From Paracoccaceae bacterium (GTDB taxonomy: Bacteria; Pseudomonadota; Alphaproteobacteria; Rhodobacterales; Rhodobacteraceae): DNA of 64,000 nt. Under the pieces are notes generated by a model. The model searched no databases, was not told where the DNA came from, and saw only the letters and a list, made by a program, of their open reading frames with translations. The DNA is taken from positions 234,136 to 298,135 of the forward strand of contig JAWPMR010000001.1 of NCBI GenBank assembly GCA_033344815.1, written 5' to 3'. Within the stretch, counting starts at the first letter, position 1. The number at the start of each line of letters is the position of its first letter. Below, one piece after another: positions 18,175-26,059 of this stretch. Made by a program: the position numbers and the translations under genes.

Positions 18175-19050
18175 TTAGAGCCGGTAGACCCGCTTTGCGG
18201 TGTCATTAAATATGAGTTTTTGTTGTGGTTTGGTGAGGCTGGATGCACCCTTTTGAAAGGCTGCGAATAGCTCCGCGTAGGTGGTCCAGATTTTTTCGAT
18301 TGGAAAATTGGACCCGAACATGCAGCGTTTCGCCCCAAAGATGGCCACGGTTTCGCGGATCATATCCGCAATCAGCGCCGGATCGTTTCGATGCACAAAA
18401 GTGCCAAAGGCGGACAGCTTGCTCACCACATTCGGACATTTCGCAAGCTTTTTCATCTGCACACGCCAATGCTCCCACCCTTCCGGGCTGAGATCCGTGA
18501 GCATACCGGCATGTTGCAAGATAAACGTGACCTCTGGGCATGCATTTGCCAGTTCGATCGCCCCATCCATTTGGTCAGGAAAGACTTGCAGATCAAAACT
18601 CCAGCCGTATTGCGCCAGATGTGCGATGTTCTTTTGCACAACCGGGTCACGGGCGACATCGCCATGGGGCGCGAAACGGTACATCGGCTTTTCGTGCCAG
18701 TGCAATTGCTGGCGAATCCCGCGCATCAGAGCAAAGCCTTCGAGCCTATCCAGCTGTGGGCGCACATCATCGACCCGGAAATCCGCATAGCCCACAATGC
18801 CGTGCGGCCAGCCATGTGTGTCCGCCACCGATTGGACCCAGGCGACTTCGTCCACAAACCAATTAGGACTCCAGTTGGCCTGCACATAGACCGATTTCGT
18901 AATCCCCGTCTCCGCGATATCCGCCAAATATTCGTCGATTTCATAGTCCCGCATGATGCTGCGGTAGCTGCCAAAAATGCGCGGCTGTTCGGGGCCCAGC
19001 AGCCAGGGCAGATCTTTTTGCAGCCAGATATGGTGGTGTGCGTCGATCAT
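18175..19050 (-). CDS. amidohydrolase family 2 (TIM-barrel lactonase/dicarboxylate hydrolase-like)
   Basis: A 291-residue TIM-barrel metal-dependent hydrolase of the amidohydrolase-2 family, which includes L-fucono- and L-rhamnono-lactonases and 2-pyrone-4,6-dicarboxylate lactonase. Visible features are the N-terminal MIDAHHHIW (HxH ligand pair), a central GIRQQLHWH segment, ILQHAGM with the strand-6 His, and FGSNFPIEK where the strand-8 Asp is replaced by Asn. The change of the usual GSDxP to GSNFP is shared by several lactonase-type members. It overlaps the VWA gene by ATGA and precedes the MBL gene by 13 bases. Confidence 0.88.
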   Translation of the reverse strand: MIDAHHHIWLQKDLPWLLGPEQPRIFGSYRSIMRDYEIDEYLADIAETGITKSVYVQANWSPNWFVDEVAWVQSVADTHGWPHGIVGYADFRVDDVRPQLDRLEGFALMRGIRQQLHWHEKPMYRFAPHGDVARDPVVQKNIAHLAQYGWSFDLQVFPDQMDGAIELANACPEVTFILQHAGMLTDLSPEGWEHWRVQMKKLAKCPNVVSKLSAFGTFVHRNDPALIADMIRETVAIFGAKRCMFGSNFPIEKIWTTYAELFAAFQKGASSLTKPQQKLIFNDTAKRVYRL

Positions 19051-20144
19051 GCGGCTCTCGCTAAGTTAAGGATATGGGTGGTGATGGCCTGTGTGTCCGA
19101 GCCGTCGCCGAGGGTATGGATGTGTGGCAGGATCGCTTTGAGCGCGTCCGTTTTAGGCGCGAAGTCCTCGGATGCCAGCGGTGTCAGCCAATCCACGCGC
19201 CAGGCCATCCGCGACAAACGGCTAACAGCTTCGATCATCGCATCAGGCGCGCCACGCTCTAACCCGTCCGATAAAACCACCACCGCAGCCCCGCGCGCAA
19301 ACCCCGCGTATCGTGGCACCGCGAGGTAGGCGAGCAGCGCATCGCCAATCCGGGTTCCGCCATCGAAATCGGCAACAGCTTGCGTCACGCGTGTCAGCGC
19401 CATGGCGCGATCCGCAGGTCTCAATGCCGTGGTGATCCGGGTCAACCGCGTGCCAAGCGTGAAAACCTCGGCGTGATCTGCCGCCTGCACAAGTGCATGC
19501 GCCAGCCGCATCGATGCATTGGAGCGATCCTTCATCGAGCCGGAGACATCCACCAACAGCAGAACACGCCGTTGGCGGGTTTTGCGCTTGGTTTCAAACA
19601 GATGGATTACCTCGCCGTCACGTTTGGCGGCCTCTTTCAGAATGCGGCGCATATCCATCGCGGTGCCATTCTTTGCGGATTGATTGCGATAGGACAGCCG
19701 TCGTGGCAAGGCGCGCGGCGCTTGGCGCGCAAATTGTTGCAAGGCGGCCTCCCCGCCTTGATCGGACAGGTCTCGCTGACCCAACCGTTCGCTTACCGTG
19801 GCTTCGCCGCCAATTTCTGACTCCTCATCGGGAGCCTCGACATCTTGCGTATCGCCTGTGGGCTCATAGGCTTCCACCGCAACATCGTCATCTTCTTCGA
19901 TTGGCGCGGCCACGGTCTGTCCTAAAAATACCGCGCGAAAGAGCGCGTCATACTGCCCACGCCGCTCAGGCTGCACCGAAAACACAGCCAGCCCGCTGCG
20001 GTAAATATCATCCATGTTGCGCGGGCCCAAAACACCCACCGCTGCAATAAAACCTTCGGTCTGATCCGGTGACACCGCAAAACCGGCGCGCCGCAGGGCT
20101 TGGGCAAAAGTAATAAATGGCTCCAAGGCTCGGGGCAGCGTCAT
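19047..20144 (-). CDS. coxE: VWA domain protein, CoxE type
   Basis: A 365-residue protein with an acidic central linker (residues 82-115, rich in Glu and Asp) and a C-terminal von Willebrand A domain containing the MIDAS motif DVSGSM (Asp199, Ser201, Ser203). CoxE works with the AAA+ ATPase CoxD in maturing the active site of molybdenum hydroxylases such as carbon monoxide dehydrogenase of Oligotropha carboxidovorans. The gene directly follows the MoxR/CoxD-type gene with ATGA overlap, and both follow the hydroxylase structural genes, so they presumably insert or sulfurate the cofactor of that enzyme. Confidence 0.9.
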   Translation of the reverse strand: MTLPRALEPFITFAQALRRAGFAVSPDQTEGFIAAVGVLGPRNMDDIYRSGLAVFSVQPERRGQYDALFRAVFLGQTVAAPIEEDDDVAVEAYEPTGDTQDVEAPDEESEIGGEATVSERLGQRDLSDQGGEAALQQFARQAPRALPRRLSYRNQSAKNGTAMDMRRILKEAAKRDGEVIHLFETKRKTRQRRVLLLVDVSGSMKDRSNASMRLAHALVQAADHAEVFTLGTRLTRITTALRPADRAMALTRVTQAVADFDGGTRIGDALLAYLAVPRYAGFARGAAVVVLSDGLERGAPDAMIEAVSRLSRMAWRVDWLTPLASEDFAPKTDALKAILPHIHTLGDGSDTQAITTHILNLARAA

Positions 20145-21022
20145 GCGGCTTCCCCCGGCAAGATACCCTCTAGGCGGGGAGCCATGTAAGTCAGGTCATC
20201 GTGATCCTTGAGCGCCACACCAATGGCCCGTGCAAACGCCTCTGGCCAGCGCACGCCTTGCGTGTTCAAAAGCGTGGCGGCTTCGGCCCACTCGATTGTT
20301 TCAGCCACGCCGGGTGGTTTCGCCAATGGTTCCGCACGCAATCTGTTCACCGAACCGACAACGGCGACGGCTGTCGCATGGGCCACCGATGAGGCCCGCG
20401 CCATCACGATTTCCGCCTCCAACGCGGGGTCCGGATAGTCGATCCAGTGATAAACGCAACGCCGCCGCAACGCTTCATGCAAGTCGCGCGTCCGGTTGGA
20501 TGTCAGCACCACAACCGGGGGGCGCACGGCGCGCACTGTCCCGGTTTCCGGGATTGAGATGGTAAAATCCGACAGGAATTCCAACAGGAAAGCTTCAAAT
20601 TCATGGTCTGAACGGTCGATTTCGTCGATCAGCAGCAGTGTATTGCCGGGATTTCGCAGCGTTTCTAACAAGGGGCGTTGGAGGAGAAAATCTTCGGCGT
20701 AAAGGTTGACCGGGTCTTGATCTGCCTGCCGGATCGCCAGCAATTGGCGTGGGTAATTCCATTCATAAAGGGCCGCAGCCGCATCAATACCCTCATAGCA
20801 CTGTAATCGGATCACGTTGCGCCCCAAAACGCCCCCAAGAGCTTTGGCGGCTTCGGTTTTCCCAACGCCCGGCGCCCCTTCCAGCAACATCGGTTTGCCA
20901 AGTGCCAATGACAAATATGCCGTCGTCGCCAAGGCATCATCCGCGAGGTATTGCGCCGCCACAAGCGCCTGCTGCAACGCTTCGGGCGAAGAAATGCCCG
21001 CGATATTTGACTGGACCGCCAC
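20141..21022 (-). CDS. coxD: MoxR family AAA+ ATPase, CoxD type
   Basis: A 293-residue AAA+ ATPase with Walker A GAPGVGKT (residues 49-56), Walker B LLLIDEIDRSD, and a sensor-1 LTSNRTRDLHEALRRRC stretch including the arginine finger region. MoxR proteins act as chaperones with a VWA partner, here the CoxE-type protein that follows. The start codon is GTG at 21022, immediately after the stop of the large-subunit C-part with no spacer; coupling of translation is therefore likely. Length is normal for the family. Confidence 0.92.
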   Translation of the reverse strand: MAVQSNIAGISSPEALQQALVAAQYLADDALATTAYLSLALGKPMLLEGAPGVGKTEAAKALGGVLGRNVIRLQCYEGIDAAAALYEWNYPRQLLAIRQADQDPVNLYAEDFLLQRPLLETLRNPGNTLLLIDEIDRSDHEFEAFLLEFLSDFTISIPETGTVRAVRPPVVVLTSNRTRDLHEALRRRCVYHWIDYPDPALEAEIVMARASSVAHATAVAVVGSVNRLRAEPLAKPPGVAETIEWAEAATLLNTQGVRWPEAFARAIGVALKDHDDLTYMAPRLEGILPGEAA

Positions 21023-22045
21023 TTAGCGCACGGCCTGGGGTTTTGCGCCGCCCAGGGCCTGAATGCCGCGCAGAACCTTCTCGGGCGTGATCGGCAAGGC
21101 ATCCACCCGCACGCCCACCGCATTGTAAACGGCGTTCGCAATCGCGGGCAAAACCGGGTTCGCGCACATTTCACCGGGCCCTTTACCTCCAAAAGGCGCA
21201 TCCTCTGCGGGGCGTTCAAGAACGGCGATGTTATGGGGCACCACCTCGCCCGGTCCGGGCATCAGGTAGGTGTTGAAGTCTTCTGGCCCGTGATCGCGCA
21301 CCGGATAATAGGGTTCGGTCGTTTCATACAGCGCGTGCGACACGCCCATCCACGCCCCGCCAATCAGTTGTTGTTCCACCAGTTTAGGGTTCAAGGCGCG
21401 GCCCACTTCGTAGGCGGAATTAATCTGCGTGACGGTGACTTCACCGGTTTCATCGTCCACCGTCAGATCGATCACCAAGGCGGCATGCGCGAAACAGCTG
21501 ACCGGGGTCATTTCGCCGGTTTCCGGATCGGCTTCAGAAGGCGGAATGAGGAATATCCCGCGCCCGGACAGAGTCCGTCCCTGTTTGAATTGCGCCGCTA
21601 TGGCGGTGTCCGCGACTGAAATGGACCGGGTTGGCGCCCCTTTGACGTGGATATTGCCCAGACCGTCCGTATCCAGATCAGAGGCGTTGACCTCCAATTC
21701 TTCTGCCGCCGCTTCGAGCATCTGCTGGCGCGCCTCGCTTGCCGCCCGGATGACCGCGTTGCCGACGCGGTGCGTGCCGCGCGAGGCAAAGGAGCCCATA
21801 TCATGTGGGCCGGTATCGCTGTCGGCGGTGTCCACATAGACATCCTCGACCGGTACGCCGATGGTTTCCGACGCGATCTGGCGGGTTACTGATTTCATGC
21901 CCTGCCCTAGATCGATTGCTGAGAGGGCCACCATGAATTTGCCATCCGGCGTCGAATGTACCAGGGCTTGAGACGGATCGCCGCCAAGGTTCATGCCAAT
22001 GGGATAGTTGATGCAGGCAAAGCCGCGTCCTGTATGGATGGCCAT
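21023..22045 (-). CDS. molybdenum hydroxylase large subunit, C-terminal part (split gene)
   Basis: A 340-residue protein that corresponds to the C-terminal half of a xanthine-dehydrogenase-family molybdopterin-binding subunit. It starts within the family sequence (RGFACINYPIGMNLGG), carries the cofactor-binding DLGQG (Gln48-Gly49), and ends with the catalytic-glutamate loop GGKGPGEMCANP (Glu292). Alone it lacks the first two cofactor-binding loops, which are encoded by the gene just upstream. Its ATG lies two bases after that gene's stop, in another frame, with AGGAGGAG as ribosome site formed by the last Arg codons of the upstream gene. The two products should assemble as one active subunit. 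Confidence 0.9.
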   Translation of the reverse strand: MAIHTGRGFACINYPIGMNLGGDPSQALVHSTPDGKFMVALSAIDLGQGMKSVTRQIASETIGVPVEDVYVDTADSDTGPHDMGSFASRGTHRVGNAVIRAASEARQQMLEAAAEELEVNASDLDTDGLGNIHVKGAPTRSISVADTAIAAQFKQGRTLSGRGIFLIPPSEADPETGEMTPVSCFAHAALVIDLTVDDETGEVTVTQINSAYEVGRALNPKLVEQQLIGGAWMGVSHALYETTEPYYPVRDHGPEDFNTYLMPGPGEVVPHNIAVLERPAEDAPFGGKGPGEMCANPVLPAIANAVYNAVGVRVDALPITPEKVLRGIQALGGAKPQAVR

Positions 22046-22047
22046 GG

Positions 22048-23904
22048 CTATCTCCTCCTCGAACCGGACAGGAACCGCGACACGCCCGGCTTGTTCACAC
22101 CGCGCGCAAAGGGTTTTTTGGGCGTGTAGGGCTCGGCCTGTTCTGGTGGTGGCGCCGAGTCGGCCGGTTCCGGGTCTGGTGGCGCATAGCGATAGGCGGG
22201 GGGTGCGGCGGCCGCAACAGATGGCACGGCCGGTGCTGGGGGTGTGGGTGCCAGACGGGGCGGTGTAATCGCGCCAGGAGGAGGCGCAGGTGCCGGATCG
22301 AGGGTCCCCCCCACGCCACTGCTGATTTTATGTCCAATCCGCTCCGCTGCGATCTGCATGTCTTCTCGCTGCACCGGTGCGGCCACCACGGCCTCCGATG
22401 CAGTTCCTGCCGGGACGCGCCCCGTGCTTTGTTGGGCGGGGGCTGTTAAGGGCGCGCGACCCGCCCGGCGTTCTGCGATCTTGCCTTCCTCGTCTGTAGC
22501 CGTCTCGGGGATTGCAACGCGCTCCGGCGTGCCCCCCCCCGTCAGCGAGGAGGCCGCCTGCGCTTCAGCCGATATTGCCCAACCTGATTTGCCCGCCGCC
22601 ACTTGGCAGCATTCGATCAACGCGGTGTTTTTCGCGACCCGCCGATGCGCTTTCATGTCGCCATCGCGATAGGCGTTTTTGATGCGCAGATCGATTGGGT
22701 TCATTCCAATCGTTTCCGCCACCCGGTCCATTTGAACCTCGATGGAAAAATCAACGCCGGTAATCCCGAACCCGCGCATCGCCGTGGCGGGCGTGCGGTT
22801 GGTGATACAACAATAGACGTTCGAGCTTACATTGGGGATCGTATACGGCCCCGGCAAATGCCCGGTTCCCTTTATAATCGCATAGGAACTGAGGCGAATA
22901 TATGCGCCGCTGTCAAAAAAGCCGGTGAATTCGCGCGCAACGATCCGCCCGTCATTCATCACCCCGTCTTTGATCCGCCAGCGTTCGGCACCCCTTGGCG
23001 CGCCCACCTGCATCTCTTCTTCGCGGTCCCAAGCGAATTTCACCGGCCGACCCGTTAGTACCGCTCCTAAAACGGCCGTGGGCTCCACGATGGAATCTAC
23101 CTTGCCGCCAAAGCCACCCCCTGCTGTGCCACCAATGAAGTGAAGCCGCGAAGATGGGATATCCAACAACTTCGCCGTGGTCCCAAGAGAGAAAAACAGC
23201 GCTTGCGTGTTGGTGTGACATACAAAACGACCGTTTTGTTCCGGGGCCGCAATCGCCCCGCAGGTTTCAATCGGGGCCTGTTCGATGGGCGACATCTGGT
23301 ATTCGGCTTCGATGATGTGATCGGCCTCGGCAAAGCCCTTTTGCACATCGCCAAAACGCAGCTTTTGGTGATCATATTTACCGTGATAGTCAAAGGTGTT
23401 GTTGGGATAGACCTCATTCACCACAGGGGCGTTTGGCGTCAGGGCTTCCTCCGGGTCGAGCACATGCGGCAGAATTTCGTAATCGACCTGCACCCGCGCT
23501 ACGGCATCACGCGCCAATCGTTCGGTATCTGCAATGATCCAGGCCACCGTCTCGCCCTTGTAGCGAACCTTGTCATGCGCGCACATCGGTTCATCATCGC
23601 GACCAAATCCGATCAGCGACAGCAGCGTGTTGAGATTATTGGGAACATCCTTCGCGGTTGCGACGCGGCGCACGCCGGGCATGTTTTCCGCAGCCGCGGT
23701 ATTGATCGATCGAATACGCGCATGGTGATGCGGCGACCGCACAGCGCGCATATGCAGCAGACCGTCAAAAAGATGATCGTCATAATACGGGGTTCGACCC
23801 GTGACATGCCCTAAAATATCCTGCCTTATCGTAGGCTTACCGATCTCTTTTAATGTATCATCGCGTTCGTCAGCAAAGAGGTCTTTGCGAAATTCGATGG
23901 GCAT
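22048..23904 (-). CDS. molybdenum hydroxylase large subunit, N-terminal part with Pro/Ala-rich tail
   Basis: A 618-residue protein. Residues 1-442 match the N-terminal half of xanthine-dehydrogenase-family large subunits, including GGGFGGK (262-268) and TAMRGFG (374-380). The latter resembles purine or aldehyde hydroxylases; the AYRCSFR loop of carbon monoxide dehydrogenase is absent. Residues 443-618 are a low-complexity extension rich in Pro, Ala and Glu ending in a basic GSRRR, with no counterpart in ordinary subunits. The stop follows directly, and the C-terminal half is encoded by the next gene. The ATG at 23904 overlaps the 2Fe-2S stop by one base (TGATG) with GGGAGG upstream; a GTG three bases earlier is possible. 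Confidence 0.9.
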   Translation of the reverse strand: MPIEFRKDLFADERDDTLKEIGKPTIRQDILGHVTGRTPYYDDHLFDGLLHMRAVRSPHHHARIRSINTAAAENMPGVRRVATAKDVPNNLNTLLSLIGFGRDDEPMCAHDKVRYKGETVAWIIADTERLARDAVARVQVDYEILPHVLDPEEALTPNAPVVNEVYPNNTFDYHGKYDHQKLRFGDVQKGFAEADHIIEAEYQMSPIEQAPIETCGAIAAPEQNGRFVCHTNTQALFFSLGTTAKLLDIPSSRLHFIGGTAGGGFGGKVDSIVEPTAVLGAVLTGRPVKFAWDREEEMQVGAPRGAERWRIKDGVMNDGRIVAREFTGFFDSGAYIRLSSYAIIKGTGHLPGPYTIPNVSSNVYCCITNRTPATAMRGFGITGVDFSIEVQMDRVAETIGMNPIDLRIKNAYRDGDMKAHRRVAKNTALIECCQVAAGKSGWAISAEAQAASSLTGGGTPERVAIPETATDEEGKIAERRAGRAPLTAPAQQSTGRVPAGTASEAVVAAPVQREDMQIAAERIGHKISSGVGGTLDPAPAPPPGAITPPRLAPTPPAPAVPSVAAAAPPAYRYAPPDPEPADSAPPPEQAEPYTPKKPFARGVNKPGVSRFLSGSRRR

Positions 23905-24386
23905 CACGCGGTCCTCCCTTGCAGGCGGGCGGCAGCGGTCAGGATTGCATCAATAATCGGCTCATACCCCGTACAGCGGCACAGATTACCGCTGATTGCT
24001 TCAGCCACGTCTTCGCGTGTTGGGTTCGGGTTGGCGGCCAGCAAGGCCTTGGCGGACATCAACATGCCTGCCGTGCAAAACCCGCATTGCGCGGCAAAAC
24101 CTTCCATGAAAGCGGTTTGCAAGGGGTGTAATTCCGGCCCATTGGCCAGACCGCCTGTCGTCTCAATGGCCTTGCCGTCCGCAGCCTCGGCCAGCGTCAG
24201 ACAACTCAGGCGAACTTCGCCGTCAATCAGAACGGTGCATGCGCCACAGGTCCCTTGACCGCAGCCATGTTTGGGCGTCAAATCCCCTGCCCCGCGCCGC
24301 AGAACGTCCAGCAGGTTCGCGCCTTCATCGACAAAAAGAGCTGCGTCCGCGTCGTTCAGTTTAAATTGAATGGGTCGTTTGGCCAT
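23904..24386 (-). CDS. molybdenum hydroxylase small subunit, 2Fe-2S (CoxS type)
   Basis: A 160-residue iron-sulfur subunit with a plant-type 2Fe-2S centre (Cys42, Cys47, Cys50, Cys62 in CGQGTCGAC and SCLT) and the second helical 2Fe-2S centre (Cys101 and Cys104 in CGFC, Cys136 and Cys138 in CRC). It passes electrons from the molybdenum site to the FAD subunit. I chose the ATG at 24386 (MAKRPIQF), two bases after the FAD-subunit stop; the frame is open further upstream but only inside that gene. All eight cluster cysteines are present, so the subunit looks functional. Confidence 0.95.
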   Translation of the reverse strand: MAKRPIQFKLNDADAALFVDEGANLLDVLRRGAGDLTPKHGCGQGTCGACTVLIDGEVRLSCLTLAEAADGKAIETTGGLANGPELHPLQTAFMEGFAAQCGFCTAGMLMSAKALLAANPNPTREDVAEAISGNLCRCTGYEPIIDAILTAAARLQGRTA

Positions 24387-24388
24387 CC

Positions 24389-25180
24389 TCAGCGCCCCCC
24401 GTTTAAAAGAAGACGTTTCAAATGCACTGGGGCGACTTCGCGACGATACCATGCGGTGGCCAGTGGATCGTCTTGTGGCTGCAAATCCTGCGTGCAGACC
24501 ACGAGCGCCGGCGCAATACCGGCTTCATCGAGCGATGCGTTGTTCAGCGCCGCTTCAGCCACCTTGGCCCGCAGCGGTGTTGGGCCCATCGCGCCAAAAG
24601 CCAGCCGCGTGTTGCTGGGACGCGCCACACCGGGGAGCCACGCCGCAATGGCCATGACGGAGATCCCTTTAGGCTTTACGCGACTGACCTTGGACCAGCG
24701 AAACTCGCCCGTATTGGGGCGCGCGATGGTCACCGCCTGCACCAACCCGCGCGCATTAGCGCGCCCGGCAAAGAAGGTTTCTATCGTTTCACTACGCCCA
24801 TCCGCCCAGATCACCTCAGCGTCCAGTGCAAGCAACGCCGTGGCCAAATCACCGTAAGGATGCGGCGCAAAAAGATTCCCCCCGACCGTCGCCATATTGC
24901 GAATGGCAGGTCCCCCAATCTGACGCGCAACGGGGTGCAAGAAATCCAGATCCCGTGCGGACAGCACATCGCACATGGTCGCGCCGGCGCCAATGCGGAT
25001 GCGCGCACCTTCTTGCTGTATGCGGGCATCAGGCTGCGTGACGCGCAGGATCTTATCAAACCGCTGATCGCCATAGTTGACGGCCCGCATCAAAAGCGTC
25101 CCGCCCGCCAGAAATTGCGATGTAGCCCCCACATGCGCGGCGGCCTGCGCCAAGGTTGGATAGGTCTCTACGCTCAACAT
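24389..25180 (-). CDS. molybdenum hydroxylase medium subunit, FAD-binding (CoxM type)
   Basis: A 263-residue FAD subunit of the CO dehydrogenase/xanthine dehydrogenase type. The two FAD-pyrophosphate loops are visible: AGGTLLMRA near residue 25-33, and TVGGNLFAPHPYGD near residue 100-113. It delivers the electrons from the iron-sulfur subunit to an acceptor, which in related systems can be a membrane quinone. The ATG at 25180 overlaps the stop of the SRPBCC gene by one base (TGATG). A TTG one codon earlier is less likely. Confidence 0.94.
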   Translation of the reverse strand: MLSVETYPTLAQAAAHVGATSQFLAGGTLLMRAVNYGDQRFDKILRVTQPDARIQQEGARIRIGAGATMCDVLSARDLDFLHPVARQIGGPAIRNMATVGGNLFAPHPYGDLATALLALDAEVIWADGRSETIETFFAGRANARGLVQAVTIARPNTGEFRWSKVSRVKPKGISVMAIAAWLPGVARPSNTRLAFGAMGPTPLRAKVAEAALNNASLDEAGIAPALVVCTQDLQPQDDPLATAWYRREVAPVHLKRLLLNGGR

Positions 25181-25620
25181 CAATTCAACCCCATATGTGA
25201 CCGGATCGCGTCGAACCCGGCTTGGTAAATGTCATTGCCCACAAGTGCCGCCATGCCCTCGGCTTGCCCCGCGGGCGTGTCGAACTTTGACTCCCACTCC
25301 CAGAACGTCTGATCGCCGTCGGTGACGGGCACCAGACGCACATGGGCGACGTAGTTGAACAGCGGAATTGGTGTCTCCAACAGGCAATAGCTGAACGCCG
25401 TTTCCATGTCCGAGAGGGTCAAAAGCTGTTCGCGCAATTCCGACCCATCCTCGAGGTGAAACTTGCGTACACATCCCACGCGGTCCGCGTCGCGGCCCCG
25501 TTCAATCTGGCTGTCAGCGACAGCAGGATGCCAGCGATCATGCCCGTTAAAATCGCGCAGTTCTTCCCAAACCGCCTCGATGGGTGCGTCCAGAACGGTG
25601 CTGCGGACCACGTGAACCAT
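25180..25620 (-). CDS. SRPBCC family protein, CoxG-like (copy 2)
   Basis: A 146-residue single-domain START/SRPBCC protein with a hydrophobic ligand cavity expected from the fold. It is clearly paralogous to the protein encoded immediately upstream: both share a VWExxRDFN segment, RWHP/KWHP, a DRVGCVRKF/DKVGCIRNF strand and REQLLxLSD. SRPBCC proteins of the CoxG type sit beside molybdenum hydroxylases and link them to the membrane or its quinones. The ATG at 25620 lies one base after the preceding stop. Whether the ligand is a quinone, a lipid or the substrate is unknown. Confidence 0.85.
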   Translation of the reverse strand: MVHVVRSTVLDAPIEAVWEELRDFNGHDRWHPAVADSQIERGRDADRVGCVRKFHLEDGSELREQLLTLSDMETAFSYCLLETPIPLFNYVAHVRLVPVTDGDQTFWEWESKFDTPAGQAEGMAALVGNDIYQAGFDAIRSHMGLN

Positions 25621-25621
25621 A

Positions 25622-26059
25622 TCAGCCCCCGAAATGCCGTTTGAGCGCATCAAACCCGCCCTGAAACACATTGGTCCCAATGCCTGCGACCAAATCGCTC
25701 TCATCCTTGGGATCGCAGGAAAACTCGGCGGACCATTCCGCAAAACACCGGGTGCCGTCGGTCACTGGCGTCAACCGAAGTGTCGCCACATAATCCGACA
25801 GCGGCATGGGCCCTTCGAGCATGCTGTAGGTGCAAAACATGTCATAATCGCTCAGCCCCAACAGTTGCTCGCGGATCATGTCACCCGATTGCAGGTTGAA
25901 ATTTCGAATACATCCCACCTTGTCTGAGGGCAGCGCGTCCTCAATCCGGCTGTCTCGGATGCGCGGATGCCACTTGGGCAATGCATTGAAATCACGTACT
26001 CTTTCCCAGACGGATTCCGCGGACGCGTTGATCACGCTTGATACAAAAACGCGTGCCAT
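25622..26059 (-). CDS. SRPBCC family protein, CoxG-like (copy 1)
   Basis: A 145-residue SRPBCC protein, first of a tandem pair that arose by duplication. It begins MARVFVSSVINASAESVWERV and has KWHPRIRDS and KVGCIRNF at the same positions as its neighbour. The pair lies between the flotillin-like gene and the hydroxylase genes, and its start overlaps the flotillin stop by one base (TAATG). The two copies have diverged mainly in the C-terminal half, compatible with a heterodimer or two ligands. Confidence 0.85.
   Translation of the reverse strand: MARVFVSSVINASAESVWERVRDFNALPKWHPRIRDSRIEDALPSDKVGCIRNFNLQSGDMIREQLLGLSDYDMFCTYSMLEGPMPLSDYVATLRLTPVTDGTRCFAEWSAEFSCDPKDESDLVAGIGTNVFQGGFDALKRHFGG

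Noticed and set aside
17094-18209. A 371-codon open frame on the plus strand opposite the MBL and SMP-30 genes
   Set aside because: It is antisense to two well-supported enzyme genes, resembles no family and has no ribosome site; high GC gives long shadow frames.
22040-22070. Explaining the split large subunit as a simple frameshift error
   Set aside because: A frameshift would not create the 176-residue Pro/Ala-rich extension, and the second gene has its own ATG and strong ribosome site.
22048-23904. Calling the hydroxylase carbon monoxide dehydrogenase
   Set aside because: The AYRCSFR active-site loop is absent; TAMRGFG is present instead, so only the accessory genes are Cox-like and the substrate is not CO by this evidence.
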